A DNA stretch of 64,000 nucleotides. Origin: Cymodocea nodosa. Taxonomy: Eukaryota; Streptophyta; Magnoliopsida; Alismatales; Cymodoceaceae. The stretch is taken from assembly GCA_036874045.1 (NCBI GenBank), contig CM072347.1:3040501-3104500 (forward strand). Reading direction: 5' to 3'. The first letter of the stretch is position 1, and every line of letters starts with the position of its first letter. Positions 47,151 through 60,059 of this stretch are shown piece by piece. The translations under genes and the position numbers were made by a program. The notes beneath the pieces were generated by a model. It was not told the origin of the DNA. It was given only the letters and a program-made list of their open reading frames with translations, and did no database searches.

Positions 47151-49960
47151 CTTTGTTTTAGAAATAAAAAAATAAAAAAAATTAAATTCACTCTCATGCA
47201 ATTGTGAATGCATAAACTTTATTTAAATCTTATTGATTTAAAGCTACGTGGAAGAAAATTATAAGCAATAATTGGTTTATAAAGTTATTGATAAATTAAA
47301 TATTAAATTGGTAAATCTCTATCATTAGAAGGAAGATTTACTCTTGTAAATTTTGCTCTTTCCATTATTTCTACTTCTTGTCTCTCAACCCTCAAAACCT
47401 ATCATTCAAATCATCATCTACATGTTCTTCAACCTCAATTTCTTTTCTCATCCTTCTCCAGTTTTCTTAATATCTTCATCTCTCCATGCATTGTCATTCA
47501 CATCCTCCTCTCATGCTGACGATTAGGGTAAGTTGAGTATGGTTTTCTTCCACATCCTTCCTTTTGTACCTTAGCTTTTATATTGTTTCCCCATGGTTTC
47601 CATTTTATTGGTACAGCTTTCCAGGGTTTTTAGGAAATTTATTATCATTTGTGACGAGGGGTGGTGGGTACATAACTTACGAATAGAGTTGTCTAATAAT
47701 GCATACCCAGCGTTACCATTCAGTGCTTGGTTCTTCGCATTTTTGAGTGTTGTTTATATTTGTAGGGTCTGCTCTTGAGTTAGAAGCAAGTTTGTGATTG
47801 TTCAGGTGTGCTTTTAGCATTAGATCAAAGTAGAATAATTCTTAGAATGTAATTTTCCAATTGAGTGTGTGGAATTGGGGTTTTGAGCTTTTAATAACTT
47901 TGCAATTGGTTTGGAGCCATCTGGAAGCATCACAAAGTTGATTAATGTTGCTTGATACAACATGCAGAAATATGTGAGCTAGGCTTTTGGGGTACACTTG
48001 GAAAATAAAAGGTTATATATATGGTAGACAAACTATAAAGGCTAAAAGGTACATCTTCATCAACTAATCAATGGGAGTTCTCAAGTAAACATCAATGCCA
48101 TTTTTCAAGATGAAGATCAATATGCTAAAAAAATGAAGAGACAATATTAACAGGATGTTTAGAACCTATATAAATGCATGTTGCTAAGTCAGAAGAAGCT
48201 AATCTAATTAGTATCCTGGGATGAAATTAGAGAGAGACCAAATTCATGATAGGAAAATATCAAAAACTAAGCTAGCACCCTAGACAGCCTACCTTTATAA
48301 AGATGAATCCCACATGCCCTTAAAAAATGAAGAATGATAAAAGTAGTGACAATAGCCACTATTCTAGTAAAGCCTTTTTTGACTTTATCCTGATATGCTA
48401 AGATTTCATTATCTCCTAAAGAAGAGAAGGAAAAATGACACAAATAAAAATGCTTGATAATAGAATGCTACACAAAGTCTGTTATTATATGAGAATCAAC
48501 AGCAAACGTACTTTAAGTATGGATATGGTGTAGACATCACTTTCATAATTCACTTTGACTGTGAAATTGGTCTCAAGCTTGAATAAAGGAACCCAAAATC
48601 CCAATTATAATAAATACCATGTTGAAATATATCTATTTCGAAATTAATCAATTATGGGTAGAAAGATCTATTCATTAATCTATGTATAACCACAAGTCTT
48701 ACCCTCATCTTTATTAACATTTAACTGTGTAAAGGACTGGGGCCAGACATGAATCCGGTTACACCGGACAAGAGTCTTGTTACACTAGATAAAAGTTCGG
48801 TCAAACCGAACAAAAGAGTCCTTCACGTGAATTTCAATTTGTAAATACGGTCATCATCATCTAGAGGTCGGAAGCACCACAAGTTCCATGAATCCTACAT
48901 ATCCATGATCACCGCTATCATTCTTCAACCCATTTTAGTGATTGTAAATGATTATTTTAACTAGTACATAAAGAGTATGCTAGTGTTTTTTTTAACAATG
49001 GTTACTAAACATGCTATTTATACGTTAATATATTTCTATATGTTACGATACTAACAGATGACAAAAGCAAGTTATTAACTAATTTGAATATCATTAATTA
49101 TGATCTTCATCAACTCAACTACTGAGAATTGCACACAGATGCATGTATCAGAGCCAATATATGATTTAAGATATGATGTAGCAGAGTCAATATAATTAAT
49201 TACGATCCCGAATATCACCTCTTTTTTCAGATAAAAGAAAGGTTTTCAATGTATGTATTAATTTTTATATATATATATAACACGAATTCTCATGTATGTG
49301 AATGAATTATAGCAGTTCACCCATATTAGGTTAATTCACTCCTCAAATACCTTACTTGAGTCCTATGCTAATTTGATAATTTTAAGTTAAACTCCCACTA
49401 TTGCAAAACTCTTAGACGATAACCCCACCAAGTCCTCACCTTCATCGCCCATGGATATCCTTCTCACAACTTGAGTGCTTGACTTTTTCACAACCCAAAA
49501 AGCTTTAGTTTGCTTTTTAAAATAATGGAATTACAACTCTTGAAAGCATAGTATTCATAGGAATGCTTACTTTTTTCTTGAACTAAAGCATAGTGACACT
49601 TAGACATTGGATTTTTATATCATGCTCTTGGTATTTGTTTTGATGATGAAAGAGGAGAAAGTTTATGTGTTATGTCGATTGAAAACATATGCATGAAATT
49701 GTTTGTTCTCCTAAAATTGTTTGATTCTATATCAAGTTTTACTTTTGTAATGTTGTGTCTTGAATTCCTTTATATGTCTTCAATTTATTTATATGTTATG
49801 TCACAAAAATATTGATGTTGTTCTATTTTGAATGTATTTAACAAAATATTTATGAATAATTCAAAGAATAACAATGTTTGGAGGAAAGAGCCATGTTAGT
49901 TAAAATAACCACAATGATGAGTTATTTTTAAATATATTACGTGAGGTTTTGAACAAAAGA
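47151..49960. other. AT-rich intergenic DNA
   Basis: I see no gene here. Small items are a motif triplet at about 48755-48825 (GGTTACACCGGACAAGAGTC and two variants), a (TA)n run near 49270, and a short open frame at 47593-47778 with no recognisable domain. Confidence 0.5.
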
Positions 49961-49961
49961 A

Positions 49962-50174
49962 ATGAAAAGGCACCCAAAACTTCATGCAGAATCACATGAG
50001 GTTATGTCTTTTGTTGTAAAAGATGTCATTACACTTTCAACTTTTATTGTGAAGGTAGATAAGAGAAGTGAAGAACAGATTGACATTATGAAAGAGGTTA
50101 TTGTGCTTGAAAAGGAAAATATAAAAGAAGGTATTGCACTTGAAAAGAAAGAAATGAAGGAAGTAATGAATTAA
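49962..50174 (+). pseudogene. Possible Myb/SANT-like companion ORF end of Harbinger
   Basis: A 70-codon open frame with a lysine/glutamate-rich coiled-coil end (LEKKEMKEVMN) lies just upstream of a PIF/Harbinger transposase in the same direction. Harbinger elements usually carry a second ORF for a Myb/SANT-like DNA-binding protein with a similar helical end. The assignment rests mainly on position. Confidence 0.35.
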
Positions 50175-50739
50175 TTATTGTTTATTCTAAAAATTAATAT
50201 AGAGGAGAGATTCAAAGTTCTAAAGATCTTACAAAATAGGGATAATAGATGTCAATTTTTTTGTATAATGTAGAAAATGAAAGTTGAATAGTTAAAATAT
50301 AAATTGCAATGAAGTGTCTAAAGATAACATGTGTTTGCGACAATGTTATAATATGCTTGTTTGAAATAATGTTATGATATATTTGTTTGAAACAATGTTA
50401 TGATATTTTTATTTGAAACAATGTCATGATATTTTTGTTTGAAACAATGATGCATGTGTTTGTTATACTATTATCATTGTTCTTGTTATGTGTTTACTTT
50501 AAATTTTGTTTTTTGTGAGAAGTGAATATGCATATTACATATTATAAATTATTATTGATGTATATTTCACAAGAATTACTAATTACAAGTATGTCTTCAT
50601 CCTTCAATTTGAAACTTTTGAAGATACTATTAAAAGAGGGAGAGGAGGAAGTTGAAATGCAAAAAAATATTGTTGTCATAATGGTAAGTAGTTTGCTTCT
50701 TGGAACAATAGAATATTCAAATGCTAATTTAAGAAATAT

Positions 50740-51775
50740 AAAAAGAATTTATAGTAGAGAATATACAAACTATATAAGGAGATTGTTAGATCCCTCATTA
50801 CCCAATAAAGTTTACAATTGTAGAAAAATATATCAAATGAGTTAAGGTGTTATCTTAAAATTGTTCACCTTATTAAGAAATGAAGGGATTGTATTAGATG
50901 ATAAATATACAATAGTAGAAGAGAAACTTACAATGTTTCTTGTAATAGTTGAACATAATCAAAACTATGGAATAATTATAGAACATTTTCATCATTTTAC
51001 TTGGACTATCAATGCTTATTTCAAAGAAATGTTAAATGCTATATTGCAATTGAGTGACAAACTTATAACAAAACCTTTAACATCAACTCCAAATAGGATT
51101 CATAATAATCTTATTGTTTTTCTATATTTCAAGGTAAAGTTATTCTTTTCATAATATTATGGATATATTAGTAATACAAACTTTATTCTATTTAACTATT
51201 TTTACTATAATATTCATAAGATTATATTGGAGTTATTGTTGATACACATGTAAAAGCAACAATTATTAGAAATAAAAATGTAAAATTTAGCAATAGAAAA
51301 AATGAATTATTAAAAAATGTTATGGTAGCTTGTAATTTTAATATGAATTTTATTTACATTATTAGCAAATGGAAAAGATTGATATATGATGCTCAAATGC
51401 TTCAAGATGTAGTAAGTTGACCAAATGATATTCGAGTTCTACTAAGCATAGTACTTATGAAGTTGAAGACTTGTCCTACATGATAAACATGCTGCATAAG
51501 ATTGGATTTTGATTGCTTTGATATAAATTTTATATGTAGGTAAATTTTATTTGGTTAATGTTAATTATCTAAATCAATCAAAATTTATTACTTCATTTCG
51601 AGGTGTTCAATATCACTTAAACGACTATGATGTTGATTTACTTTTAAGTAATGCTATTGAAATTTTCAATTATAATTATTCACAATTACAAACAATCATT
51701 GGACACACATTAAGAGTAATAAAACATTGTTTCTCAATTTTACAAGGTTATATGTTATTTCTTTATAAAATATAG
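50740..51775 (+). pseudogene. PIF/Harbinger transposase pseudogene
   Basis: Three blocks in one direction match the DDE transposase of PIF/Harbinger. The first is the N-terminal helical block (50830-51140, with YTIVEEKLTMFLVIVEHNQN and FTWTINAYFKEMLNAI). The second is the first catalytic block (about 51218-51420, with YIGVIVDTHVKATI, then NVMVACNFNMNFIYIISKW). The third is the C-terminal block (51540-51770, with FYLVNVNYLNQSKFI, SFRGVQYHL and TIIGHTLRVIKHCFSIL). Intron-like GT-AG gaps separate them. Stops after the first and second blocks, DGTH changed to VDTH and the E of IIER changed to G show it is inactive. Confidence 0.85.
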
Positions 51776-52404
51776 GTTAAGATTGTTTAAGTTTATTTTA
51801 TACTTTATAAATTTAATTGTAAAGTAGATAAAATAGAACTACTTGAAGAATTCCAAGATGAAGTAGAAGGAATCGAAGATAATGAAATTGAAGTTTGAAC
51901 AAATTTTGAAGATAATTAACAAATATATATTGTTAGCAATACTAAAAACAAATAAAAGCAATGGTAGATCAAATGCGTAAAACAATATCATAATCTGTAT
52001 AGCCTAATTATCATTATTAAGGTACGAACAATACTTTATAATTTCTTAGTTAAGGAACTTATTTTGATACACCTTAAATATTTAGACATATGAATTTATA
52101 TTTGAATTATTTCTACTCAAATAATTATTTTAATTCTAAATATGTATTATAATTTAATCATTAATAGTTTATGATTTATTATAAGATTAATAATATTAAT
52201 ATTATATTTTAGGTTATTTGTCGAAAATCTAAAATTTTCTTGACTTTCTAACAATAATGTAAACCTCTTCAAATATCATTTTTTTAACTAACTTTTTGTT
52301 TCATTTATTTTTTAACTTTTTATTCTTTTCACTCTGTACTTTCCAACAATACACAAATAAATCCTTAACCTCTTAACATATTTGAGAGTTGACCGTGTAC
52401 ACTG

Positions 52405-52800
52405 CTAACAGATGAAGATTTCCGCATCTGATGCCACCACACCCATAAGTTGAAGTCCTCCCTTGCCTATGCTACCACTTAAACTTGATATTGACTTGGG
52501 TGGGTGTTCTATCCTGAGTAGACCACAGCATGCATGCACCTCCCTACGTGCAAACTGCTCCGCCACCTCCCTCAGCATTGATCTACCAACGCAAAATCCG
52601 ATCTTCACTTAGCCGGCGATCCACCCAAAAGTCGTCTCCACACCGACGGCCACAAGCACTCCAGGGAAGAGCTCCGAAATCGGGGTCCAAGGGGTGTGGA
52701 CGTCCACAAGGAAGAGAGCTCTTCTCTTCGCTCAGTGTTGATGTACACAAAACGCCAGAACGTTGAAATCTCGGTCATGCAGCCCCTCTAATATCTCCTG
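52405..52800. other. GC-rich island in AT-rich DNA
   Basis: About 400 bp of clearly higher GC content hold short open frames on both strands, none with a recognisable domain. It could be a fragment of a gene or part of an LTR whose end lies at 53063. Confidence 0.35.
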
Positions 52801-53080
52801 CTGCCTAGTTTATGTCATGTTATACGTTTCCATTTTATAATAGAACTATTTAGGGTGTCAAGCATACATATAAATATATTATTCTCATGAACATTTGACG
52901 GTGGAGGTGGTTAATCTTCTTTGTGATTATAAATAAGGGTGATCGATTAAGTTGAAAGTATTTACATAATCGCTTACTTGAAGAACTTTAGGATTGAAGT
53001 TTTAAATCATTTTAAAATTATCTTTACTTACATAATATCATTGACTTTCATCGTAATTGGACATTGATATCAGAGTTAGG
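52800..53080 (+). mobile_element. Copia LTR end plus primer-binding-site relic
   Basis: The sequence ends TTGGACA and is followed by TGATATCAGAGTTAGG (53065-53080), a degraded initiator-tRNA-Met site. This is the arrangement at a copia 5' LTR edge. No gag follows that I can read. Confidence 0.45.
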
Positions 53081-56000
53081 TTATAGTTTCTCACTACGTA
53101 AGTTATTGTCGATCACCACTCTTTCTCTCTAAATTCCGCTAACTATTAGAATTTAATTTTCAAATTCAATCTTTGAATTTGAATGGAATTTGGTATTTTT
53201 AACAGTTTCAACCAAGAAATCGCTATAAATAAAATTATTCCTTAAAATTAAAATAAGGATTAAAATTCATTATCCATGATCTTGAATAAATCTCTAAAAA
53301 TTACCCGGTAAAAATAATATTTTCAAATGATCACTGTCATAACATTAATTATAAATTTCTTCAAAGAATTTCTCTTTGCAGGAATAAAATGACTGTGCTT
53401 ATATCTATCTCTTGAAAAATATTTTCAAGCTTAAATATTCATAGACAACATATGAGTCTTATCACATGCTGTTTGAGAAAAACAATAAACGCATAGGTTC
53501 CAGATAACATTATCGTAGGATCGATTTTATAAAAAATACTTGATAATCAACATAAATTAAATATATACTTCAATCGGTGTTACAAAAATACTTGACTATT
53601 TTAGACGTTCAAACTAAAAATATCTACTTGAGTGATATTCTTCAAAAATACTTACATTGACCAAGTAATTTCTTCTTCTTATTCTCTCTCTCTCTTTTTC
53701 TCTCTCCTCCTCCCTCTTCTCCTTTTCTCCCCCTCTCTCTTCATCATAGAACAAATCAGGCTGTGTTTTGATAAAATTCCATCGATCTGCCTACCCTCCT
53801 TCAACAGATCATCCATCCCACTGTATCTTCTCAAAAATGTTTGGAAGTGTGTTGGGAAATTTTATTGAAAAGGCAAAACATCTCCTGTAGATTATTATCA
53901 TCATTTTTGATACTTAGGTTAAGAGATTCAACCACAGATATACTTGAAGGCTGAAACTCGCATTAATAATATATGTGGGGGAAGTTCTTTGCCACCATTA
54001 AAGTGCAAGTGCACCTTCAAGTGTCTATATATAGATTATTATTATTATTATTATTATCCTAGTTTTTTGTTACGTTGTAGAGTAGAGCATGAAGAAGAGT
54101 CTTAGTTCACTCTTCTTGTCTTTCGTCAAAGGAGAAGCCCAAATTCAAGGGCACACGAGATCAAAATGGGGCGCACCATTTGAAAGTCTCCCACCACCTT
54201 CTGTGGCTGAGGAGAGGACAAGAGGAAGGTGTTAGTGTTGGATCTGAGTAACGATGATTCTCTCTCACTCATTGAGAAAAATGCTAAATGAGTGGCTCAA
54301 ACGCAGAATAAATCCAGCGTGCTTTATGTGTGGCAGCCATCGGCGGTGACGTCCAGTGCAAAGCTGTGTTGGGATTCCCTCCACATGGAGGAAGAACAAA
54401 TTATTGTTATTTATTCTTATTATAAGGACTTTAGCATGATCTACCCACATAATCCTATCAGGGCTTGTGGAGGAAGACAGAAAAACATCTTTTGGGAGAG
54501 GTGTGATTGTTTCTTGTCCATCTTTGTTGTTGTTACACTACTTTGATCATAGGATCGATTAGAGAGGTGTTTGTGGTTAGATCGAGTTGAAATTTCAACA
54601 ACAAGGTCGTGGGCTTGATACTCCTCAGATTAGATGGTTCATCAGATTCACAAGGGATTTCAGAAGTAGTTTGTCACTACAGTTGTATAACATGCATCAT
54701 TGGCTAAAGTTCTGTTTGGAGAGCAAAACGAAGTCTGTTTGGGCCAAAAAAAATTTTGGTGGATCAGGGACCTATGGAGCTTCATTCCTGCCAATTTTCG
54801 TGATTTTTGGAGTAGCGTAGTGATAGCAGAATTTTCTGGAATAGAGAAAACCTGATTAGGTAAAATCAATTTTCCTCTTCTTTGTGTTGTTGATTCTTGT
54901 GTCATTGTTGATAATAGTGAATGTGTGATTCCTCTAATTGATTACTAGAGAATATCTCGTGTACCTACCATTTGAGTATAGTGGAAGATTTGGAAGTGGA
55001 CCGCTTGGTCCTTAGTCGCGTTGCTTGCACCTTACTCTCAACAATCGCATCCTTGTCTTTAACTATTCAAACCTTGGTCTACAACAACCCTTTGCATTCT
55101 TCTCCTTCCTTGCTTCCCTAGGCTTTTTGGAAACTCTTTCAAGAGCTTGTTGAAATTTTAACTTGAAATGAATTGATAATGATTGAAGAGAATCAACATA
55201 TATATAAGTTTAGGTTTAATCTCCATTTATTCAATGTGAAACTATTTCCAACACTCTCTCTTACTTATGGCTTATTTACATGTTTACAAGTATTAATAAA
55301 TTAATATGTGTGCATTTACTTTGATATCATATTGAAATTCTAACTCAAAACTAATTGATAATAAGTAGAGAGAATCAACCTATATATAAACCTAGATTTG
55401 TTATCAACTTATTTAATGCAAGACTATTTCTAACAAAACTCCCTGTCAACAACTCAGTAATCCTAAACCTTCTCTTAGCAATTTTCAAGCATTTTATCAT
55501 GCAATCTACTCCAGCCTACTCTTTCCCTAAGAGATCAATACCAATATCTAGTAGAACATTCACCCTATATAAGTCCTCAGTGAAGGATTTTGCCTTACCC
55601 TTTCATTGTTATTATTTAGTGTTGATTGAAATAAAGATGATTGTGTAAGCAATAAACAATCAGTAGTCACCAACCCAAAGTGACTTGAGAAGCAAGCTCC
55701 CTAAATGATGGCAAACCACTAGTATGAGCAGCTTCTTGAAGGTTATTAGCTTATAAATGATGTTGGTGTAGAGATGGCATATATGTACTTTCCCTTTACT
55801 AGTCAAGGTACCCCCACCACCACCACCTTCAATAGCATAGACTCCACCATCATCAAAGTTGGATCCACTACAGTAGCAAAGTAAACCCAATAAGGTACTT
55901 TTACAAAACTAGGAATTTTGTTGAGGTGAAGCCATGAGCATGCTAGCTTGTATCACCACAATGTATGCATAAATAATGGCAATAGTAGGAGCCCATGTAA

Positions 56001-57300
56001 GTATTTCATGGACATATTTATGGGATAAGGAAATCTCATGTGGACTCATGGAGATTGGAAGTGAATCCTTGCCATTTGACATCTTCACAATCATTGATCA
56101 GATTACTTACCATGCTCATAATGTAGAAGAGTGAACATCTAAAACAAATGGCAGCAAAGTAGTGAACTCACCCCACTCTCTCTCTTAAGTGGACAGAGCT
56201 AATTCTTTAGGCATGAAACAAGATGCACGTCCCAACAAGCAATCACATTGAGGATGTACATGTTTAATTCTTATGGAAAATCTTGAATCAAACTAAAAGC
56301 CTACTGGTTCTAGAAATTTGGATCAAATCAAATTGTGTGCATCCTAAGAACCCTACCAAGTAAAATCATTAAAAAATTGATCGATTTTGATTAGTTCTCA
56401 TTTAAAGTAATGGATCATCAAATTTTGTTATTCAAACACAACCCATATGCCTTAAATTAAAGTATGATTTAAAAGGTATATTTCATAAGTAAAACTAACA
56501 TAAGTATGCCCATATTTCTATCCTAAACATATTTGTCTACATAAAATATAAAGATATTCCTTATAAATATAAATTGATAGTTCTTTGATTATGAATATGT
56601 AGTTCAACTACATATTAAAAAAATAACAATAGATAGAACTAATGGTTCTTTAATTAGCCATTTACTAATTTAAGAATCAAAGGTGGGGATTAATATAGAA
56701 CATCTAATGGTCAAAATACAAAGCCTACATAATATAATTACATATATCCTAAAAATATTAATAAATACATCAATTCTAATTCCAATTTTGTTGATTATAT
56801 TAAAACCAAGAACTGAATTGTTCCCAAGTAAGAGGAAAGATGGGCAGAAAGGATGGTCAAAGTGATTTTCTCAACTATTGGCTCCTTCGGAAAGTCTACC
56901 ATGTTCCACATATATAGTAGGAGCCATTAATAGAAATCCTGCATTGCCCAATTATGATCATAGACTTCATCTAGGGTGTGAAATGTTCATGTGAAGGAGA
57001 GAACCCAAGATCAGAATGATTTTCAATTGATTCTTCAAGGTGTTCTTTATATATATATATAAATATATGCGTAATATTCTAGGAAGTCACATGGTTACTA
57101 ACTTAATCTGAAGAACAAAGTACATAATGACCATTTGGTCCCACGGAATAAGAGAGGTTTAACAAAATCTGTCTCCTCTTGGAGAAGCAGAGACAACTGA
57201 ACCCATTTGTGACGCATGCTCTACAAAGAGCTTTTCCAATATGAGATGAAAAATCCATCACCGTTCTGATAAAAATTTACACAAGAAAGAGTAATTAATG
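53081..57300. other. Gene-free intergenic DNA with simple and dispersed repeats
   Basis: No gene is supported. Items are a CT-rich stretch at 53680-53745, an (ATT)n microsatellite at 54034-54057, and two copies about 183 bp apart (55148 and 55331) of the dispersed repeat TTGAAATT(T/C)TAACT...AATTGATAAT also seen near 17000. The region 54060-54960 has mixed composition and may be an old LTR element, but I could not identify a domain. Confidence 0.45.
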
Positions 57301-57540
57301 GGAAACAGTGGTCTTCAGCCTTTGCTAAGAGGCATGGTAATAAAAAAATTTTGGCATACAATAATCTTTAGTTTCATTAGATAGGATACAAGAACCCACA
57401 ATGCACGCTTGTGAGAAACAACACAACAATGATACAAGGCAACGGTAAGAAAAAAGAGAAAAAGATCTTGTCCACTGGGTGTTGATATTACATGAACTTC
57501 CAGGCAAAAAACAATTTTTTCCACAGGTATACCAAACAGC

Positions 57541-59324
57541 TCATTTCTTGATGAACTGCAGGCCATTCGCATTAGAGTACCTTTCCATGAATCTCATGAA
57601 CCTATTCCACGCTTGTTGGTTCCTCATAATATACTTGGCTTCAATCTTTGAAGGCTTACCATTGACAAACTTGGCACTCACATCAACAGATTGAAGAACG
57701 CCCTCCTCATCAATCATGTAAAGTCCAGTGATATCACCTAGATCGCCTGAGGAATCGAAAACTGATGGTTCAATGAAAGTAAATGTTGCCACACCATTTG
57801 AGCCATCTCGTGATTTTGTTAGCCTCACATCAGGTATGGTCTGTTCGTCTGTTCCCTGTATGAATTGAATTGTTGGCTTCACCATCATTGTGACTGCCCT
57901 GGATGCTTGAGTACACCATGCTCTCTTGCATACTTTTGGATATTCAAGCTTCAAGGCAAGGCCACTGAATGAGGATTTTGTGCAAACGACCCAAGAAGAA
58001 CAAGCAGTACCTGCAGATGAATAGTGAATATCATTTTGTAAACCTGGCTGCATAGGATTTTCATATTCATATAATTTATCATAGAAATTTCTTGTCACCA
58101 AGTTCTGATATGCCGTGGCAATCCGAAATGCTGGTATCATGGAATAATGAATCCCATGCCAACAGAGACTTTATCAAGGAATGGCTTTTCTGTAAAACTG
58201 GTTGCATGGGGTCTACAAATTCATGAAATTTATCATAGAAACTACTTTTCCAAGAAGCTTTATAAACTGTAGCAAACAGAAACTTTGGTTTTGAAGATAA
58301 GAAACCCATGCCGATTTAGAGTTTGAAGCAGATGGTGCACCATGTCTGTGAAACAACCTGAGCATGATTACTAGCTTTATATAACGTGAAAGGTCTGACT
58401 GAACTTGAGACTTTGACATATCTTAACGTTTAATCATCCTTAATGATTAATTTATCGTGCATCTTTACAAATGACACCTTATTTACATTTCATCTGGATA
58501 TTAAAAAATGAGATTAGAGATTACAGAAGAGACAGTAAGTACCCTCGAACAGCAGGGGGGTAGATACTTTATGAAAAGACATTACCGTTTTGAAATAAAT
58601 AAAAGTAAAGTTTGTCACAAATGTTGGAGTAATCTCGCATAAAAGAATGTGAGAACAGAACTTACACATACACATGTACTTAAGGAGAGACATCTCCACT
58701 CATTAGTAATTAATTTTAAGTTTATTACAACATGCTGACCAAAAGTAGGCCACAAGTGAGTAGAAGAGTTGGAATAATCCCCACATTGCAAAAGTAATTA
58801 CAGTACTTTATCTACAGTTATAGATAGATAAATAGATAAACTTTTCCACTCATTGACAATTTGATTATCAAATCGATCGAGTTTGTTAAAAGAGGATACA
58901 TCATCAAATGCATGACCAGAATGGAATTCTCAATCTGCCAAGTTGAAGGTGAGAAACAAAATTCCAAACCAAAGCAGTTTTGAATCAGTTCAACACGTTG
59001 ATGGCAATCGTAAGAAGAAGGAAGACAAACCCTCTTTACTAATCAAGTAATAACGATGCACCCAGAAACGACATAAGAACCAGCGAGAAGAAAGACATCA
59101 CACCATTTTATCGCAATAGGGAAAGCATAAGCCACATCCACACACATACATAGTTCACCGATTAACAAGCAAGAAGACCTCCGCTAAACACTTTTCCACA
59201 GAATCTGTGGCCGGAGAATGAACCCATCATTGAGAAGTGTGTGTGTACCTGAGAGAGAGCTGCGATGGCGCGCAGAGGAACAGGAGATGGGAGGCGAGAG
59301 AGGGAGGGATTGAGTTGCTGCCAT
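57541..59324 (-). CDS. PSB28: Photosystem II assembly factor Psb28, chloroplast precursor
   Basis: Two exons (59324-59249 and 58010-57541) join in frame through a 1.2-kb GT-AG intron and encode 181 residues. Residues 1 to about 66 are serine-rich and basic with almost no acidic residues, beginning MAATQSLPLSPPISCSS, a typical chloroplast transit peptide. Residues 67-181 are the whole Psb28 domain, with MMVKPTIQFIQGTDEQTIPD, LTKSRDGSNG, FDSSGDLGDITGLYMIDEEG, KFVNGKPSKIEAKYIMR and RFMRFMERY. Psb28 binds the cytosolic/stromal face of PSII assembly intermediates that contain CP47 and protects them during biogenesis. It acts in the chloroplast stroma and at the thylakoid. The length is normal and no lesion is seen. 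Confidence 0.96.
58039..58311 (-). repeat. Diverged direct duplication in the Psb28 intron
   Basis: Two units of about 120 bp (58039-58160 and 58192-58311) share AATTTATCATAGAAA in the middle and CCCATGCC at one end. On the minus strand they encode similar peptides, FYDKLYEYENPMQPGLQ and FYDKFHEFVDPMQPVLQ. The nearer unit is open in frame with exon 2. Confidence 0.75.
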
Positions 59325-59330
59325 TCTGGA

Positions 59331-59545
59331 GAGGAGGAGGAGAAGCGGAGAGGTGGGTCGGATCAGGAGGAGGAGGAGGAGGAGGAGGAGATGGGCTTGG
59401 ATGAGATTGCCCTTGGATTTGGTGATAGGATGGGGGGGCCAACAATACTAGTGGTCCGTTGGTGCTCTGGCGCGACTTCTTTTTTTTATTTTTATAAGGT
59501 GGTATAATATGATAATATATGAATCTCGGATTAGGCCACGTAAGC
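59331..59545 (-). promoter_or_regulatory. Psb28 promoter and leader
   Basis: Reading the minus strand towards the gene, an ACGTGGC G-box/ABRE-like core lies at about 59535-59542 and a TATA box (TATAAAAATA) at about 59487-59496. A leader follows with a (TCC)n pyrimidine run at about 59365-59390 just before the ATG. G-boxes are common in light-regulated photosynthesis genes. The transcription start, expected near 59460, is inferred. Confidence 0.5.
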
Positions 59546-59814
59546 ACGCTTTGTTTTATCATATTTTATAAAAGTTAAATTTTTTGCTTAGATAATTATA
59601 AAAGATAAATTTCTTCTTTTTTAAAAAAATATTGTTAAATGAGGTTTTTTTATATCCAATTGGTTGATACAATTACGAAGTTTGAGAATTCAAATCTACA
59701 TTAATAATATGACTGAAGTTTTTCATAATTACCAGTTAAATAAGATCAATGTAACGCTTTTAAAATTTGTAGAATTAATGTTTCTAACATTATATTCAAA
59801 AAATTTATATAAAT

Positions 59815-60015
59815 TGTAGGTAAATATTATTTGATAGATGTTGATTTTCCTAATAGGTTAGAATTTATTATATCATTTCGATATGTAAGATATGACTTGA
59901 ACAACTATAATACTTATAGATTTCTAATAAATGTAATTAAAATTTTCAATTACAGACATTCATAATTAAGGATAATAATTGAACGTATATTTAGATAATC
60001 AAATATTGATTCTCA
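59815..60015 (+). pseudogene. PIF/Harbinger transposase, C-terminal fragment
   Basis: A block preceded by an intron-like TTGTAG acceptor reads KYYLIDVDFPNRLEFIISFR, then YNTYRFLINVIKIFNYRHS, a stop, and LRIIIERIF. It is a diverged copy of 51540-51740. Unlike that copy it keeps the D of YYLxD and the E of IIER. The rest of the transposase is absent. Confidence 0.75.
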
Positions 60016-60059
60016 AGAATAATTAAGAATGGTAATTGAACGTATATTAAGGTAGTTGT

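Noticed and set aside
47593-47778. 61-codon hydrophobic open frame
   Set aside because: There is no recognisable domain, promoter or splice context, and it is short enough to occur by chance.
59265-59507. Plus-strand open frame with a glutamate run
   Set aside because: It is the antisense of Psb28 exon 1 and its TCC-repeat leader. No codon or domain evidence supports it.
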